The notes beneath the pieces were generated by a model. That model was not told the origin of the DNA. It saw nothing but the letters and a program-made list of their open reading frames with translations, and searched no databases. This document shows positions 39,627 to 49,052 of a stretch of DNA of 64,000 nt, piece by piece. The stretch's first letter is position 1, and each line of letters starts with the position of its first letter. The position numbers were made by a program, and so were the translations under genes. This stretch comes from Vibrio furnissii CIP 102972 (GTDB taxonomy: Bacteria > Pseudomonadota > Gammaproteobacteria > Enterobacterales > Vibrionaceae): positions 1 through 64,000 of the forward strand of contig NZ_ACZP01000018.1 of the NCBI RefSeq assembly GCF_000176175.1. Reading direction: 5' to 3'.

Positions 39627-40328
39627 CTAGTCGCTTGGTTCAGGAGTGCGGCAGATACAGTAAATATCGAGGCTTTTGACGCCCACTTCAAGTAGTAAAT
39701 TGCATAATTGCCGTACGGTGCTGCCGGTGGTGACGACATCGTCGACAATCGCCACGTGTTGCTGGCACGGCACGTGGTTTAACACAAAGGCACGATTGAG
39801 GTTGCGTCGCCGCTGCGCTTTGTCCAAGCCGTGTTGTGGCACCGTGGCGTGCGGGCGAGAAAACAGCTGCGGGTCATACTCGCAGCCCAAATGCTGGGCG
39901 AGCTGACGTGCCAACACATCACTTTGATTGAAGCCGCGCCGCAGTTGGCGACGCCAATGCAACGGCACGCACGTGAGCAGCGGCGCAGGCGTGGTGATTC
40001 TGGGCGCGAGCAATGCAGCCAGGGGCCGTGCTTGCCAAAACTGGCGCTGATACTTGAGCTGATGCACGCTGTGGCTGAGAGGAAAGCGGTAATCGCCCAC
40101 GCAGACCAGCTGATGCCACGGCGGCGGTGTGCTCAGGCACTGGCCGCACTGCGCGGTGGCACTTTCACACGGCAGGCCGCAGCGAGCGCAGCGCGGTGTG
40201 GGGGCATACCACGCCAGACATGCCGTACACAGCCTGGGTTTGGTCGGCGCGTGTAGCGCTAGGCCGCACAGTTGGCAGGCGGGTGCCAACCAGGAAAACA
40301 TGTTTTTTTGAAAGCGATTGGTTAACAT
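39627..40328 (-). CDS. comF: ComF-family phosphoribosyltransferase-like protein
   Basis: A 233-residue protein. The N-terminus has zinc-finger-type CxxC pairs (ACQLCG, CTAC, CARCGLPC, CGQC) and the C-terminus a PRTase domain with the PRPP loop VAIVDDVVTTGST. ComF proteins are required for DNA uptake in competent bacteria, and vibrios are naturally competent; the biochemical role is not settled. I use ATG 40328; a TTG six codons upstream and an ATG eight codons downstream are alternatives, and none has a clear ribosome site. Divergent from bioH. Confidence 0.85.
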   Translation of the reverse strand: MLTNRFQKNMFSWLAPACQLCGLALHAPTKPRLCTACLAWYAPTPRCARCGLPCESATAQCGQCLSTPPPWHQLVCVGDYRFPLSHSVHQLKYQRQFWQARPLAALLAPRITTPAPLLTCVPLHWRRQLRRGFNQSDVLARQLAQHLGCEYDPQLFSRPHATVPQHGLDKAQRRRNLNRAFVLNHVPCQQHVAIVDDVVTTGSTVRQLCNLLLEVGVKSLDIYCICRTPEPSD

Positions 40329-40408
40329 AGCAGACCAAATTGACAAGGCGTGTCGCTATCATCGCGACAGGCCAAGGCACAGTGTGCATGGAATAAGTAG
40401 GAGAGCAT

Positions 40409-41185
40409 GTGACGATGGCAGCGGCGTTGTATTGGCAGGTCACCGGCAGTGGCCCGGATCTGGTGTTGGTGCACGGTTGGGGCATGAACGGCGCGGTATG
40501 GCAACAAACGGCAGACGCGCTGGCCGCGCATTTTCGCGTGCATGTGGTCGATTTGCCGGGCTACGGACACAGCGCCGAGCAACACGCAGACTCGCTCGAC
40601 GCCATTGCGCAGCGCTTGTTGGAGCATGCGCCCAAGCAAGCGATTTGGGTCGGTTGGTCGCTCGGCGGGTTAGTGGCCACGCACATGGCGCTGCATCATC
40701 GCGAGTACGTGGCCAAATTGGTCACGGTGGCCTCGTCTCCGAAATTTGCCGCCGAACGCCCTTGGCGCGGTATTCAGCCTCAGGTGCTGGGTGCGTTTAC
40801 CGATCAGCTGGTGGACGATTTCCAAGCTACGATCGAACGCTTTATGGCGCTGCAAGCGATGGGCAGCCCCTCGGCACGCCAAGATGTGAAAACCCTCAAG
40901 CATGCGGTGTTATCGCGTCCGAGCCCGAATCCGCAGTCTTTGCTGGCGGGGTTGCACATGCTGGCCGAAGTCGACCTGCGTGACCAACTGCCGCATTTGT
41001 CGATGCCGCTGCTGCGTTTGTATGGCCGTTTGGATGGGTTGGTGCCAGTCAAAGTGGCGCACGATCTGGCCCACGTGGTGCCGCACAGTCAGCAGTACAT
41101 TTTTACCGAATCATCCCATGCGCCGTTTATGACCGAACTCGAAGCGTTTTGTCAGCAACTGGTGGCGTTTAGCAGAGAAATGTAA
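40409..41185 (+). CDS. bioH: pimeloyl-ACP methyl ester carboxylesterase BioH
   Basis: A 258-residue alpha/beta hydrolase that frees pimeloyl-ACP from its methyl ester in biotin synthesis. It has the HGWGMNG oxyanion region, nucleophile GWSLGG, an acid residue in YGRLDGLVP and the catalytic His in SSHAPF. It starts at GTG 40409, with AGGAG 5 nt before it; the ATG two bases earlier runs into a stop at once. Confidence 0.93.
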   Translation: MTMAAALYWQVTGSGPDLVLVHGWGMNGAVWQQTADALAAHFRVHVVDLPGYGHSAEQHADSLDAIAQRLLEHAPKQAIWVGWSLGGLVATHMALHHREYVAKLVTVASSPKFAAERPWRGIQPQVLGAFTDQLVDDFQATIERFMALQAMGSPSARQDVKTLKHAVLSRPSPNPQSLLAGLHMLAEVDLRDQLPHLSMPLLRLYGRLDGLVPVKVAHDLAHVVPHSQQYIFTESSHAPFMTELEAFCQQLVAFSREM

Positions 41186-41313
41186 ATTTTGGCGCAAAAG
41201 CGACGATGGCATTGAAATAACGCTAAACGTTTGCGGTGATTGGTCGATAAATAAGCTAACCCAGACGCGTGAACGCGCCGACCGGGCCGGGCGATACTGA
41301 GGAGGTTTCGGCT

Positions 41314-41784
41314 ATGATCGTGTCACCGACAAATGTCAGCGTGCCACTTATCGCCCCATCAGTTAACGTGCCGACAGAGCAGGCTGCGCGTGACAACCGA
41401 GTCCGTGAACCTGTGATGCCGACGGTAGAGCTGACCAAACCCAATGCTGAGCGTAAGGTCAAAGGCGACGACAAACGGCGCAAGCAGTCGTCTTGGGATC
41501 CGTCTGAACACCCCGGCTATGAGCTGGATCAGGAGGCCGAGACCACGGTACGCCCGTATGACGAGCCGAAAAGTGAGTTGGAGCGATTATTCGACCTGCT
41601 GGCTTTGTCGACCTATAGCAACGCGCAGGGCAAAGGTTATGCAATGCGGTTTCGGTTGCCGAAACGCGTGATTGATGCTGCGATAACTGAAGGCAAAATG
41701 GCCAAGCGGCGCACCGTGATCAAATTCCATTACGGCCATGCCGTGGCGCCCAATACGCCCTCAGAAGTGATTGCGGTCTTGTAG
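41314..41784 (+). CDS. conserved protein of unknown function
   Basis: A 156-residue soluble protein that I do not recognise. The first 90 residues are low-complexity and charged (a KGDDKRRKQSSWDPSEHPGYE stretch) and probably unfolded. The last 65 (SELERLFDLLALSTYSNAQG onward) look like a compact domain rich in basic residues. ATG 41314 has AGGAGG 8 nt upstream and is preferred to codons further up. It lies between bioH and convergent tex, a place where V. cholerae also has a small unknown gene as I recall. No signal peptide or TM segment. Confidence 0.7.
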   Translation: MIVSPTNVSVPLIAPSVNVPTEQAARDNRVREPVMPTVELTKPNAERKVKGDDKRRKQSSWDPSEHPGYELDQEAETTVRPYDEPKSELERLFDLLALSTYSNAQGKGYAMRFRLPKRVIDAAITEGKMAKRRTVIKFHYGHAVAPNTPSEVIAVL

Positions 41785-41810
41785 TCATCGCTTGCGATGA
41801 GACACGCACA

Positions 41811-41850
41811 AAAAAATCCCCAGCAGCGTACGCCGTTGGGGATTTTCTTT
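41811..41850. terminator. bidirectional terminator between the unknown gene and tex
   Basis: An A-run, then the stem AAAATCCCCA(GC)/(GT)TGGGGATTTT with an inner stem AGCG/CGCC-like loop, then a T-rich tail. It serves both convergent genes. Confidence 0.85.
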
Positions 41851-41866
41851 TTCAGCGCAATGGCGC

Positions 41867-44176
41867 TTATTTCTTCGCTTTGGCAAAGGCCGCCGCAAAG
41901 GCGCCACTCATGGCACCCCCGGCGTTGGTGGGTTCATCACGACGACGCGGTGCGCGCTCTTGACGCGGCTGGCTGCTGCGCGCCGGGCGGCTTTCCTGAC
42001 CCGGTTCATCGTTCAAACGCATAGACAGCGCGATGCGTTTGCGCTGCACGTCGACTTCCATCACTTTGACTTTCACGATGTCGCCCGCTTTGACCACGTC
42101 GCGAGGATCGGAAACAAAACGATCGGTCAGCGCAGAGATGTGCACCAAACCGTCCTGATGCACGCCGATGTCGACAAACGCGCCAAAGTTGGCGACGTTC
42201 GACACCACACCTTCCAGCACCATGCCGATTTCGAGATCCGACACTTCATTCACGCCTTCGGCGAAGGTCGCGGTTTTGAACTCAGGACGCGGGTCACGGC
42301 CCGGCTTGTCGAGCTCTTTGATGATGTCGCTCACGGTCGGCACCCCAAAGTGTTCGTCGGTGTAATCGACCGCGCGCAGGTTGCGCAGAAACTCGCTGTT
42401 CCCAATCAGCGCTTGGATCGCTTTTTGGTTTTTCTCGGCGATGTTTTTCACCACAGGGTACGCTTCCGGGTGCACCGCAGAGGCATCGAGCGGGTTTTTA
42501 CCACCCATGATGCGCAGGAAGCCGGCACACTGTTCAAACGCTTTGGGCCCCAAACGTGCGACTTTTTTCAGCGCGCTGCGTGAATCAAAGCGACCGTTCT
42601 CATCGCGGTAGTCGACGATGTTTTGTGCCAGCGTGCTCGACAGACCTGCGACACGCGTGAGCAGCGCCGGAGAGGCGGTGTTGACATCCACACCCACGGC
42701 GTTCACACAGTCTTCCACCACGGCATCGAGTCGTTTGGCGAGCATTGATTGGCTCACGTCATGTTGATATTGGCCCACACCGATGGATTTCGGATCGATT
42801 TTCACCAGCTCTGCCAATGGGTCTTGCAGGCGGCGGGCGATGGAGACTGCGCCGCGCAGTGACACATCCAGATGAGGGAATTCGTTGGCTGCCAACTCAG
42901 ACGCCGAGTACACCGAGGCGCCCGCTTCACTCACGATAACTTTTTGCACGTTGAGGTTGCCACGCTTGATGAGGTCGGCGGTAAACGCGTCGGTTTCACG
43001 CGAGGCGGTGCCGTTTCCGATCGCAATCAGATCGACATGGTATTGCTTCACCAGCGCCGCCACGCTTGCCATCGCGCGGTCATATTGATTGTGCGGTTGG
43101 TGCGGGTAGATGGTGTCGGTTGCCAGCACTTTACCCGTGGCATCCACCACGGCGACTTTACAGCCGGTGCGCAGGCCGGGGTCGAGGCCAAGGGTGGCAC
43201 GCGGGCCTGCCGGCGCCGCCATCAGCAAATCTTTCAGGTTGGTGGCGAACACGTCGATGGCGTCGATTTCAGCACGCTCTTTCATCGCGCCCATCAGTTC
43301 GGTTTCCATGTGCATCGACACTTTGATGCGCCATGACCAACTGATCACCTGCTTGCGCCAAGCATCGGCTGCCGCTTGGCTGAGGTGAATGCCGTAATGC
43401 TCGGCAATCAGGGTTTCACAGTAGGACTGACGTGCGGTCTCTTCCAATTCAGGATCGGCGTTGAGCGTCAGGGTCAGGAAGCCTTCGTTGCGGCCACGCA
43501 GCATTGCCAACGCGCGGTGCGACGGCACTTTGCTGATGGGTTCGTGGTGGTCGAAATAATCTTTGAATTTCTCGCCGTCCCGTTCTTTTCCTTCTACGAC
43601 GCGCGAGACGATTTCGGCGTTGCGTGTCAGGTGCTGACGGATTTTTTCCAGCAGGTTCGCATCTTCAGCGATGCGTTCCATCACGATGGCGCGTGCGCCG
43701 TCGAGGGCGGCTTTGGTGTCGTCGATGCCTTTGTCGGCGGCGATGTAACGTGCGGCTTCGCGTTCTGGATCAGTTTCCGGCTGCGTCCACAGTTGATCGG
43801 CCAGCGGCTCTAGGCCTGCTTCAATCGCGATTTGACCTTTGGTGCGACGTTTGGGTTTGTACGGCAGATATAGATCTTCTAGGCGGGTTTTGCTGTCGGC
43901 ATCTTGAATTGCTTGTTCCAGCTCAGGAGTCAGTTTTCCCTGATCCTGAATCGATTTCAGAATGGTTTGGCGGCGGTCGTCCATTTCGCGCAAATACGCG
44001 AGGCGGCTGTCCAGCGTCCGCAATTGAGTGTCGTCTAGACCGCCGGTGACCTCTTTACGGTAACGGGCAATGAATGGCACGGTGTTGCCGTCGTCAATCA
44101 GTTTGACGGCGGCGATGACTTGCTCTGAGCGAACGTTCAGCTCTTTGGCAATCGATTGACAGATAGCTAAGCTCAT
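41867..44176 (-). CDS. tex: Tex-family S1 RNA-binding transcription accessory protein
   Basis: A 769-residue cytosolic protein with an N-terminal Tex helical domain, a YqgF/RuvC-like domain (about 325-450, LGLDPGLRTGCKVAVVD), helix-hairpin-helix repeats (about 495-560) and an S1 RNA-binding domain (about 645-715). It ends in a basic Arg-rich tail of about 50 residues (ARSSQPRQERAPRRRDEP). The E. coli homologue is YhgF. ATG 44176 is preferred to a GTG four codons upstream. Terminator shared with the convergent gene. Confidence 0.95.
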   Translation of the reverse strand: MSLAICQSIAKELNVRSEQVIAAVKLIDDGNTVPFIARYRKEVTGGLDDTQLRTLDSRLAYLREMDDRRQTILKSIQDQGKLTPELEQAIQDADSKTRLEDLYLPYKPKRRTKGQIAIEAGLEPLADQLWTQPETDPEREAARYIAADKGIDDTKAALDGARAIVMERIAEDANLLEKIRQHLTRNAEIVSRVVEGKERDGEKFKDYFDHHEPISKVPSHRALAMLRGRNEGFLTLTLNADPELEETARQSYCETLIAEHYGIHLSQAAADAWRKQVISWSWRIKVSMHMETELMGAMKERAEIDAIDVFATNLKDLLMAAPAGPRATLGLDPGLRTGCKVAVVDATGKVLATDTIYPHQPHNQYDRAMASVAALVKQYHVDLIAIGNGTASRETDAFTADLIKRGNLNVQKVIVSEAGASVYSASELAANEFPHLDVSLRGAVSIARRLQDPLAELVKIDPKSIGVGQYQHDVSQSMLAKRLDAVVEDCVNAVGVDVNTASPALLTRVAGLSSTLAQNIVDYRDENGRFDSRSALKKVARLGPKAFEQCAGFLRIMGGKNPLDASAVHPEAYPVVKNIAEKNQKAIQALIGNSEFLRNLRAVDYTDEHFGVPTVSDIIKELDKPGRDPRPEFKTATFAEGVNEVSDLEIGMVLEGVVSNVANFGAFVDIGVHQDGLVHISALTDRFVSDPRDVVKAGDIVKVKVMEVDVQRKRIALSMRLNDEPGQESRPARSSQPRQERAPRRRDEPTNAGGAMSGAFAAAFAKAKK

Positions 44177-44231
44177 GGTTGATATCACTTTTTACAACAG
44201 AATCTCTGAAGTGGGGGCTCCAGAGTCTATT

Positions 44232-44894
44232 TTAAACGTCTATCAGCCTTGTCAGAGAAGATTGAATTTCGTCGGTCTGAGTTTGGCGACGCCAACAGTG
44301 GTAGTAGGCCGCGTAACTCATCCACGTATAGCCCAGCAGTTCGAGACCTTCCTGCAAGGCGCTTTTGAATACAAAATTATACTCTTGGCCCATGATGTGT
44401 TCCCACAGCAGGCGTCCGCTCCCGAACACACGGCTAAAGACCAGCACCATCAGCAATCCGCCGATCATATACACATACTCTCTTTGCTTTGTAAAGGCAG
44501 CCATGGGCACCCACACGGAGTCACTGCAATAGAGCACGGTATAGCCGATACTTGCCATCGCGACCAGCAGCGCCGGGATCAGCCAGAAGCCGTGGTAAAC
44601 TACATCAAATAGTTGGTCGAGTTCGCGGATCAGCACACAGCTGAAGAAGCCGGCCGCCAGCAGATAGAAACCGCGGGCTTGTGGCGTGCGCTTGGCGGCA
44701 AGCGCGAACATCAGGGCCGCAAAGGCAATCAGCGCTTCTTGGGAAATTTCAGTGACCGAGATTTCACCGATGTCATTGTGCAGCAGGGTGAGATCAACAT
44801 ACAGCGCAAGCGGTGCAAGCAGCAGCATAGCAATCAAGACCAGCAGCTCTTTGCCGCTGGAGAGAATTTGGAGTTTTGCATCGTGAGTGGACAT
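44232..44894 (-). CDS. inner-membrane protein of unknown function
   Basis: A 220-residue integral membrane protein that I do not recognise. About six hydrophobic segments are visible (near 18-35, 52-66, 75-88, 103-121, 141-158, 183-198), with a short acidic loop (HNDIGEISVTEIS) after the first. No enzyme or transporter motif is clear. It lies between tex and the divergent greB and lacks an obvious ribosome site, so the exact start is uncertain. I do not recall a counterpart at this place in V. cholerae. Confidence 0.72.
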   Translation of the reverse strand: MSTHDAKLQILSSGKELLVLIAMLLLAPLALYVDLTLLHNDIGEISVTEISQEALIAFAALMFALAAKRTPQARGFYLLAAGFFSCVLIRELDQLFDVVYHGFWLIPALLVAMASIGYTVLYCSDSVWVPMAAFTKQREYVYMIGGLLMVLVFSRVFGSGRLLWEHIMGQEYNFVFKSALQEGLELLGYTWMSYAAYYHCWRRQTQTDEIQSSLTRLIDV

Positions 44895-45024
44895 AATATT
44901 GAGACTCGCTAGTGATTCACAATCTTACTATGTTATTAAAACAGTGTTTTTTATGGCACTAAAACAACCTAAAATGATGTGATTTTAGGGTTAACTTGAT
45001 GATTGATAGAGTATTTAGGTGTAA

Positions 45025-45510
45025 ATGAAGACCAAACTGATCACCCGTGAAGGGTATGAGAAACTCAAAAAAGAGCACGACTATTTGTGGCATGAACGCC
45101 GTCCGGAAGTGACCAAAATCGTCACCTGGGCAGCCAGCCTTGGCGATCGTTCCGAGAATGCTGACTACACCTTTAACAAGCGCCTGCTGCGTCAAATCGA
45201 CCGCCGAGTGCGTTTTCTGCGCAAGCTGCTTCCAGAGCTGAAAATCGTCGATTATTCGCCGCAGCAGGAAGGCAAAGTGTTCTTTGGCGCTTGGGTTGAG
45301 ATTGAAAACAGCGCGGGCGACGTGAAGCGATTTCGCATCGTCGGCCCCGAAGAGATCTACGGCGATGACGTGAAAGAGTATATCTCTATCGACTCGCCGA
45401 TGGCGCGGGCGCTGCTGAAAAAAGAGGTCGATGACGAATTTGTGGTTCGCACACCCAGCGGCGAAAAAGAGTGGTTCATCAACCGCATCGAATACGAAAA
45501 AAATGCGTAA
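45025..45510 (+). CDS. greB: transcription elongation factor GreB
   Basis: A 161-residue factor that stimulates RNA cleavage by backtracked RNA polymerase. It has an N-terminal coiled coil with the tip residues DRSENADYTFNKRLLRQ, and a C-terminal FKBP-like domain (about 80-158). The GreB form is chosen over GreA because of the basic RRVRFLRKLL segment and the EYISIDSPMARALL region. In E. coli and V. cholerae it is next to ompR; here a gluconate cluster lies between. Confidence 0.95.
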   Translation: MKTKLITREGYEKLKKEHDYLWHERRPEVTKIVTWAASLGDRSENADYTFNKRLLRQIDRRVRFLRKLLPELKIVDYSPQQEGKVFFGAWVEIENSAGDVKRFRIVGPEEIYGDDVKEYISIDSPMARALLKKEVDDEFVVRTPSGEKEWFINRIEYEKNA

Positions 45511-45644
45511 ATGCGCATGCGATCGCTCAGTTGGCGCGCTTTTGTGAAAAGTTGGCGTAGTTTCAGTTACGGCCTTGTTTTATCATAGCCCGCCGACAGC
45601 GAAGTCGTGACAGGGCGGCTCCGGCCGCACCGATTAGGATAACT

Positions 45645-46643
45645 ATGCAGCGAAAAACCAGACCGACATTACAAGACATTGCCGACCAAGTGGGCATCAC
45701 CAAGATGACCGTTTCGCGCTATTTGCGTGACCCCAATTCTGTGGCCCAAAAGACCCAGGAAAAAATCGCGGCAGTGATTGAAGAGCTCGGCTACATTCAG
45801 AACCGCGTGCCGGCGATTTTGTCCAAATCATCCAGCCGCGCAATTGGCATCATTCTGCCTTCGCTCTCGAACCAAGTGTTTGCTCACTTGGTGCAAGGCA
45901 TTGAAGCGGTGACCAAAGCGGCCGGTTACGACACGCTGATCGCGCACACCGGCTACAGTGCCAAAGAAGAAGAAGAGAAGATCGCGGCGCTGCTGTCGTA
46001 TCGTGTGGATGGGTTGATTCTCACCGAAACCAATCACACGGATCGCACCTTGCAGATGCTCAACTCCGCAGGCATTCCGGTGGTGGAAACCATGGAAATC
46101 CCCGAGCGACCGATCGACATGGCGGTTGGGCTCGATCACGAGCAAACCTCGTACGAGGTGGTGCAGACTATGATTGCACGCGGCAAAACACACATCGTGT
46201 ATTTGGGCGCGCGTCTCGATACGCGAACCCGTTTGCGGATGAAAGGTTATGAGCGCGCGATGTACGATGCGGGGCTCACCCCGCTGCAAGTCTCCACGGG
46301 TGAGCATTCGAGCTTTACGCTTGGGGGGGCGCTGCTGGAAAAAGCCCTGCGAGACGAGCCGCAACTGGATGCCATTTTTTGTACCAACGATGACGTGGCG
46401 ATTGGTGCCATGATGTACTGCGCGCACAAAGGCATTGCGGTGCCCGAGCAAATTGGCGTGGTGGGTTACAACGCGCTGGATATCGGTCAGGCGATCATTC
46501 CCAAACTGACCAGTGTGGAAACGCCGCGTTATGACATTGGGAAGAAGAGTGCAGAGCTGCTGCTGGCTGCACTCGCCGGTGACGTGGTCGAGCAGAAAGT
46601 GTTTGATCTCGGCTATCGCCTCACCGAAGGCGACAGCCTGTAA
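45645..46643 (+). CDS. gntR: LacI-family gluconate operon repressor GntR
   Basis: A 332-residue repressor. The N-terminal LacI helix-turn-helix is at 8-30 (TLQDIADQVGITKMTVSRYL), then a hinge helix and a periplasmic-binding-like effector domain. It is strongly like E. coli GntR and is surrounded by edd, gntK, gntU and eda. Tandem palindromes between gntK and gntU (49053-49080) fit as its operators, with gluconate as the likely inducer. It ends 8 bp from the convergent edd stop. Ribosome site AGGA upstream. Confidence 0.94.
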   Translation: MQRKTRPTLQDIADQVGITKMTVSRYLRDPNSVAQKTQEKIAAVIEELGYIQNRVPAILSKSSSRAIGIILPSLSNQVFAHLVQGIEAVTKAAGYDTLIAHTGYSAKEEEEKIAALLSYRVDGLILTETNHTDRTLQMLNSAGIPVVETMEIPERPIDMAVGLDHEQTSYEVVQTMIARGKTHIVYLGARLDTRTRLRMKGYERAMYDAGLTPLQVSTGEHSSFTLGGALLEKALRDEPQLDAIFCTNDDVAIGAMMYCAHKGIAVPEQIGVVGYNALDIGQAIIPKLTSVETPRYDIGKKSAELLLAALAGDVVEQKVFDLGYRLTEGDSL

Positions 46644-46651
46644 TCCTGACT

Positions 46652-48457
46652 TTACTGCGCGTCGAACAAAAACGTCGCACCTTGATCCGCCGCCGTCACC
46701 AGATGGCGCGCCTGAGCAAACAACTCTCGGCCCCAACTGTGTTGCGTGGCTTCGCTATCGGGCAAGGTCGCGGTGCGGCCCGTCAAATCCGTTAAGCAGG
46801 TCAGTTGACCGTGGGTGGCATCGAGACGAAGACGATCGCCATCTTGTAGCAGGCCAATCGCACCGCCGCGCAAGGCTTCTGGAGAGACATGAATCGCCGC
46901 GGGAATCTTACCCGATGCGCCCGATAAACGGCCGTCGGTGACCAGCGCCACGTGATAGCCCGCTTTTTGCACGTTGCCCAGAATGGGCATCAGTTTGTGC
47001 AGCTCCGGCATACCGTTGGCTGCCGGGCCGCTGTAACGCACCACCACCACACAATCCTGATTGAGTTCGCCGCGATGATAAGCCGCTTCGACATCGTGCT
47101 GTGACTCGAACACTTTCGCTGGCGCTTCAATCACGTGATGCTGCGCTTTGACCGCCGAAATCTTGATCACGCTTTGTCCCAAGTTGCCTTGCAGCACTTT
47201 AATGCCGCCACTGGTTTGAAACGCTTCGCCTTGCGGCGCAATCACGCTCGGGTTGAGCGTGTCGTGGCATGTATGCCACTGCAGTTGGCCATCTTGCAGT
47301 TGGGGACGTTGCAGTTGCTGTTCAAAACTGCCGATGGCAGGGGTCACATTCTGATGCAGCAGGCCGCGCTCATTGAGGCGCGTCATCAGCATTGGGACGC
47401 CGCCGGCGGCTTCAAACGCGTTGATGTCGGCGGTGCCGTTCGGATAAACGTTGACCAGCAACGGGACGACATCGGACAAGTCGCTGATGTCTTGCCACGT
47501 TAAAATCAGCCCCGCAGCGCGCGCCACCGCCACCATGTGAATGGTGTGGTTGGTGCTGCCCCCAGAAGCCAGCAAGGCGACCACGCCATTGACCAAGCTC
47601 TCTTCGGTCACCACGTCGCTGAGCGGACGATAGCCCGGCGTGCCCGGTGCTTGCGCAGCAATCGCTTGAGCGGCGTAATCGGTCAAGGCATGACGCAGCG
47701 CGCAGTGCGGTGGCACGAATGCTGAACCCGGTAGCATCAAGCCCATGGCTTCAAACACCAATTGGTTGGTGTTGGCTGTGCCATAAAAGGTGCAGGTGCC
47801 CGGTGAGTGATATGAACTGCATTCCATGTCCAGCAGTGCGTCGCGTCCCACTTGACCGGCGGTGTATTTCTGGCGCACATCCACTTTTTCTTCGTTGCTG
47901 ATCCCGGTGGCCATGGGGCCGGCCGGAATAAACGCGGTCGGCAAATGTGCATAGGCGAGGGCGCCCATCAGCTGCCCGGGGGCAATTTTGTCACAGATGC
48001 CCAGCAGCAATGTGCCATCAAACATATTGTGACTCAGCGACAGCGCCGTGGTTTGCGCAATCAAATCGCGTGAAAACAGCGACATGTCCATGCCCGGTTG
48101 ACCTTGGGTCACGCCATCGCACATTGCGGGGACGCCGCCGGCCACTTGCGCGGTGTGACCGAGTGGTGCCAACGTGGCTTTGATTTGGTCTGGGTAGGTT
48201 TTGTACACCTGATGCGCGCTGAGCATGTCGTTGTATGCGGTGATGATCGCCAGATTGGAGCGTGTGAGATCCAAAATATGCGACTTTTCGTGGCTACACG
48301 AGGCCGCGATGGCGTGCGCCAAGTTACCGCACGACAAGCTGGCTTTGCCTTTCCCGGCGGCAAGTTGCGCGGCGGTTTTGGCGAGAAACTGTTGGCGCAG
48401 CGGTGCGCTGCGTTGACGAATGCGCTCGGTGACCTGCGCGATGAGTGTTTGAGTCAT
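46652..48457 (-). CDS. edd: 6-phosphogluconate dehydratase
   Basis: A 601-residue iron-sulfur enzyme of the IlvD/Edd family, converting 6-phosphogluconate to KDPG, the first Entner-Doudoroff step. Visible are ARSN-type N-terminal segments, the cluster Cys motifs (GICDKIAPGQLMG, STNHTIHM region) and the conserved C-terminal VTDGRLSGASGKIPAAIH. It overlaps gntK by 4 bp, so the pair is an operon transcribed toward gntR. Confidence 0.96.
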   Translation of the reverse strand: MTQTLIAQVTERIRQRSAPLRQQFLAKTAAQLAAGKGKASLSCGNLAHAIAASCSHEKSHILDLTRSNLAIITAYNDMLSAHQVYKTYPDQIKATLAPLGHTAQVAGGVPAMCDGVTQGQPGMDMSLFSRDLIAQTTALSLSHNMFDGTLLLGICDKIAPGQLMGALAYAHLPTAFIPAGPMATGISNEEKVDVRQKYTAGQVGRDALLDMECSSYHSPGTCTFYGTANTNQLVFEAMGLMLPGSAFVPPHCALRHALTDYAAQAIAAQAPGTPGYRPLSDVVTEESLVNGVVALLASGGSTNHTIHMVAVARAAGLILTWQDISDLSDVVPLLVNVYPNGTADINAFEAAGGVPMLMTRLNERGLLHQNVTPAIGSFEQQLQRPQLQDGQLQWHTCHDTLNPSVIAPQGEAFQTSGGIKVLQGNLGQSVIKISAVKAQHHVIEAPAKVFESQHDVEAAYHRGELNQDCVVVVRYSGPAANGMPELHKLMPILGNVQKAGYHVALVTDGRLSGASGKIPAAIHVSPEALRGGAIGLLQDGDRLRLDATHGQLTCLTDLTGRTATLPDSEATQHSWGRELFAQARHLVTAADQGATFLFDAQ

Positions 48458-48975
48458 GCCACGGCCTCCAACTGATTCAGGGCGGCGACGGCGCGTGTCA
48501 CCACATCGTCAATGCTGCAATCGATGGGGATGATGAGCACATCGCGCTCGTCGGCGTGTGGGCGTTCTAGCGTGGCGAATTGGCTGTCGAGCATGTCGGT
48601 TTTCATGAAATGGCCCTGACGCGCTCGCATGCGTTCTAGAATCAGCGATTTATCGCCATCGAGAAACACAAACGTCACGTGCTGGTTGCCGTCACGAATT
48701 TGGTCGCGATAGCACTTTTTCAGCGCCGAGCAGACAATCACACCACGCTCGCTTTTGTTTTCCAAACTGAAAGCGGCGTCGCGAATGCGTTCCAGCCAAG
48801 GCGCGCGGTCCGCGTCATTGAGTGGTTCACCGCGGCTCATTTTCTGAATGTTGGCGCGTGGATGTAGGTCATCACCATCGATAAATTTTGCGTTGAGACG
48901 TTGGGCGATATTGGCACCAATGGTGCTTTTGCCAGAGCCACTTACACCCATAACGATAATGCTGCTACCCGTCAT
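48454..48975 (-). CDS. gntK: gluconokinase
   Basis: A 173-residue kinase that phosphorylates gluconate to 6-phosphogluconate. It has the P-loop GVSGSGKST (residues 9-17) and the conserved DGDDLHPRANIQKM. It is the first gene of the gntK-edd operon and divergent from gntU; the gap between them has the GntR operators. Confidence 0.95.
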   Translation of the reverse strand: MTGSSIIVMGVSGSGKSTIGANIAQRLNAKFIDGDDLHPRANIQKMSRGEPLNDADRAPWLERIRDAAFSLENKSERGVIVCSALKKCYRDQIRDGNQHVTFVFLDGDKSLILERMRARQGHFMKTDMLDSQFATLERPHADERDVLIIPIDCSIDDVVTRAVAALNQLEAVA

Positions 48976-48992
48976 ACAGACTCCTTAATCAC

Positions 48993-49011
48993 GAGATCTG
49001 AGCGAGATCTC
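48993..49011. repeat. perfect inverted repeat in the gntK leader
   Basis: GAGATCT-GAGCG-AGATCTC has perfect 7-bp arms with a 5-nt spacer. It lies 18-36 bp upstream of the gntK start, between the ATG and the GntR operators, and would form a hairpin in the gntK mRNA leader or a dimeric protein site. I know no regulator for it. Confidence 0.85.
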
Positions 49012-49052
49012 AATTTCGAAAATTGCTCTAAGAATTGACTTTATCTTATCGG

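Noticed and set aside
45828..46736. 302-codon minus-strand frame across gntR
   Set aside because: It is antisense to a clear LacI-family gene and reads into the end of edd; the composition is Arg/His-rich as expected for a shadow.
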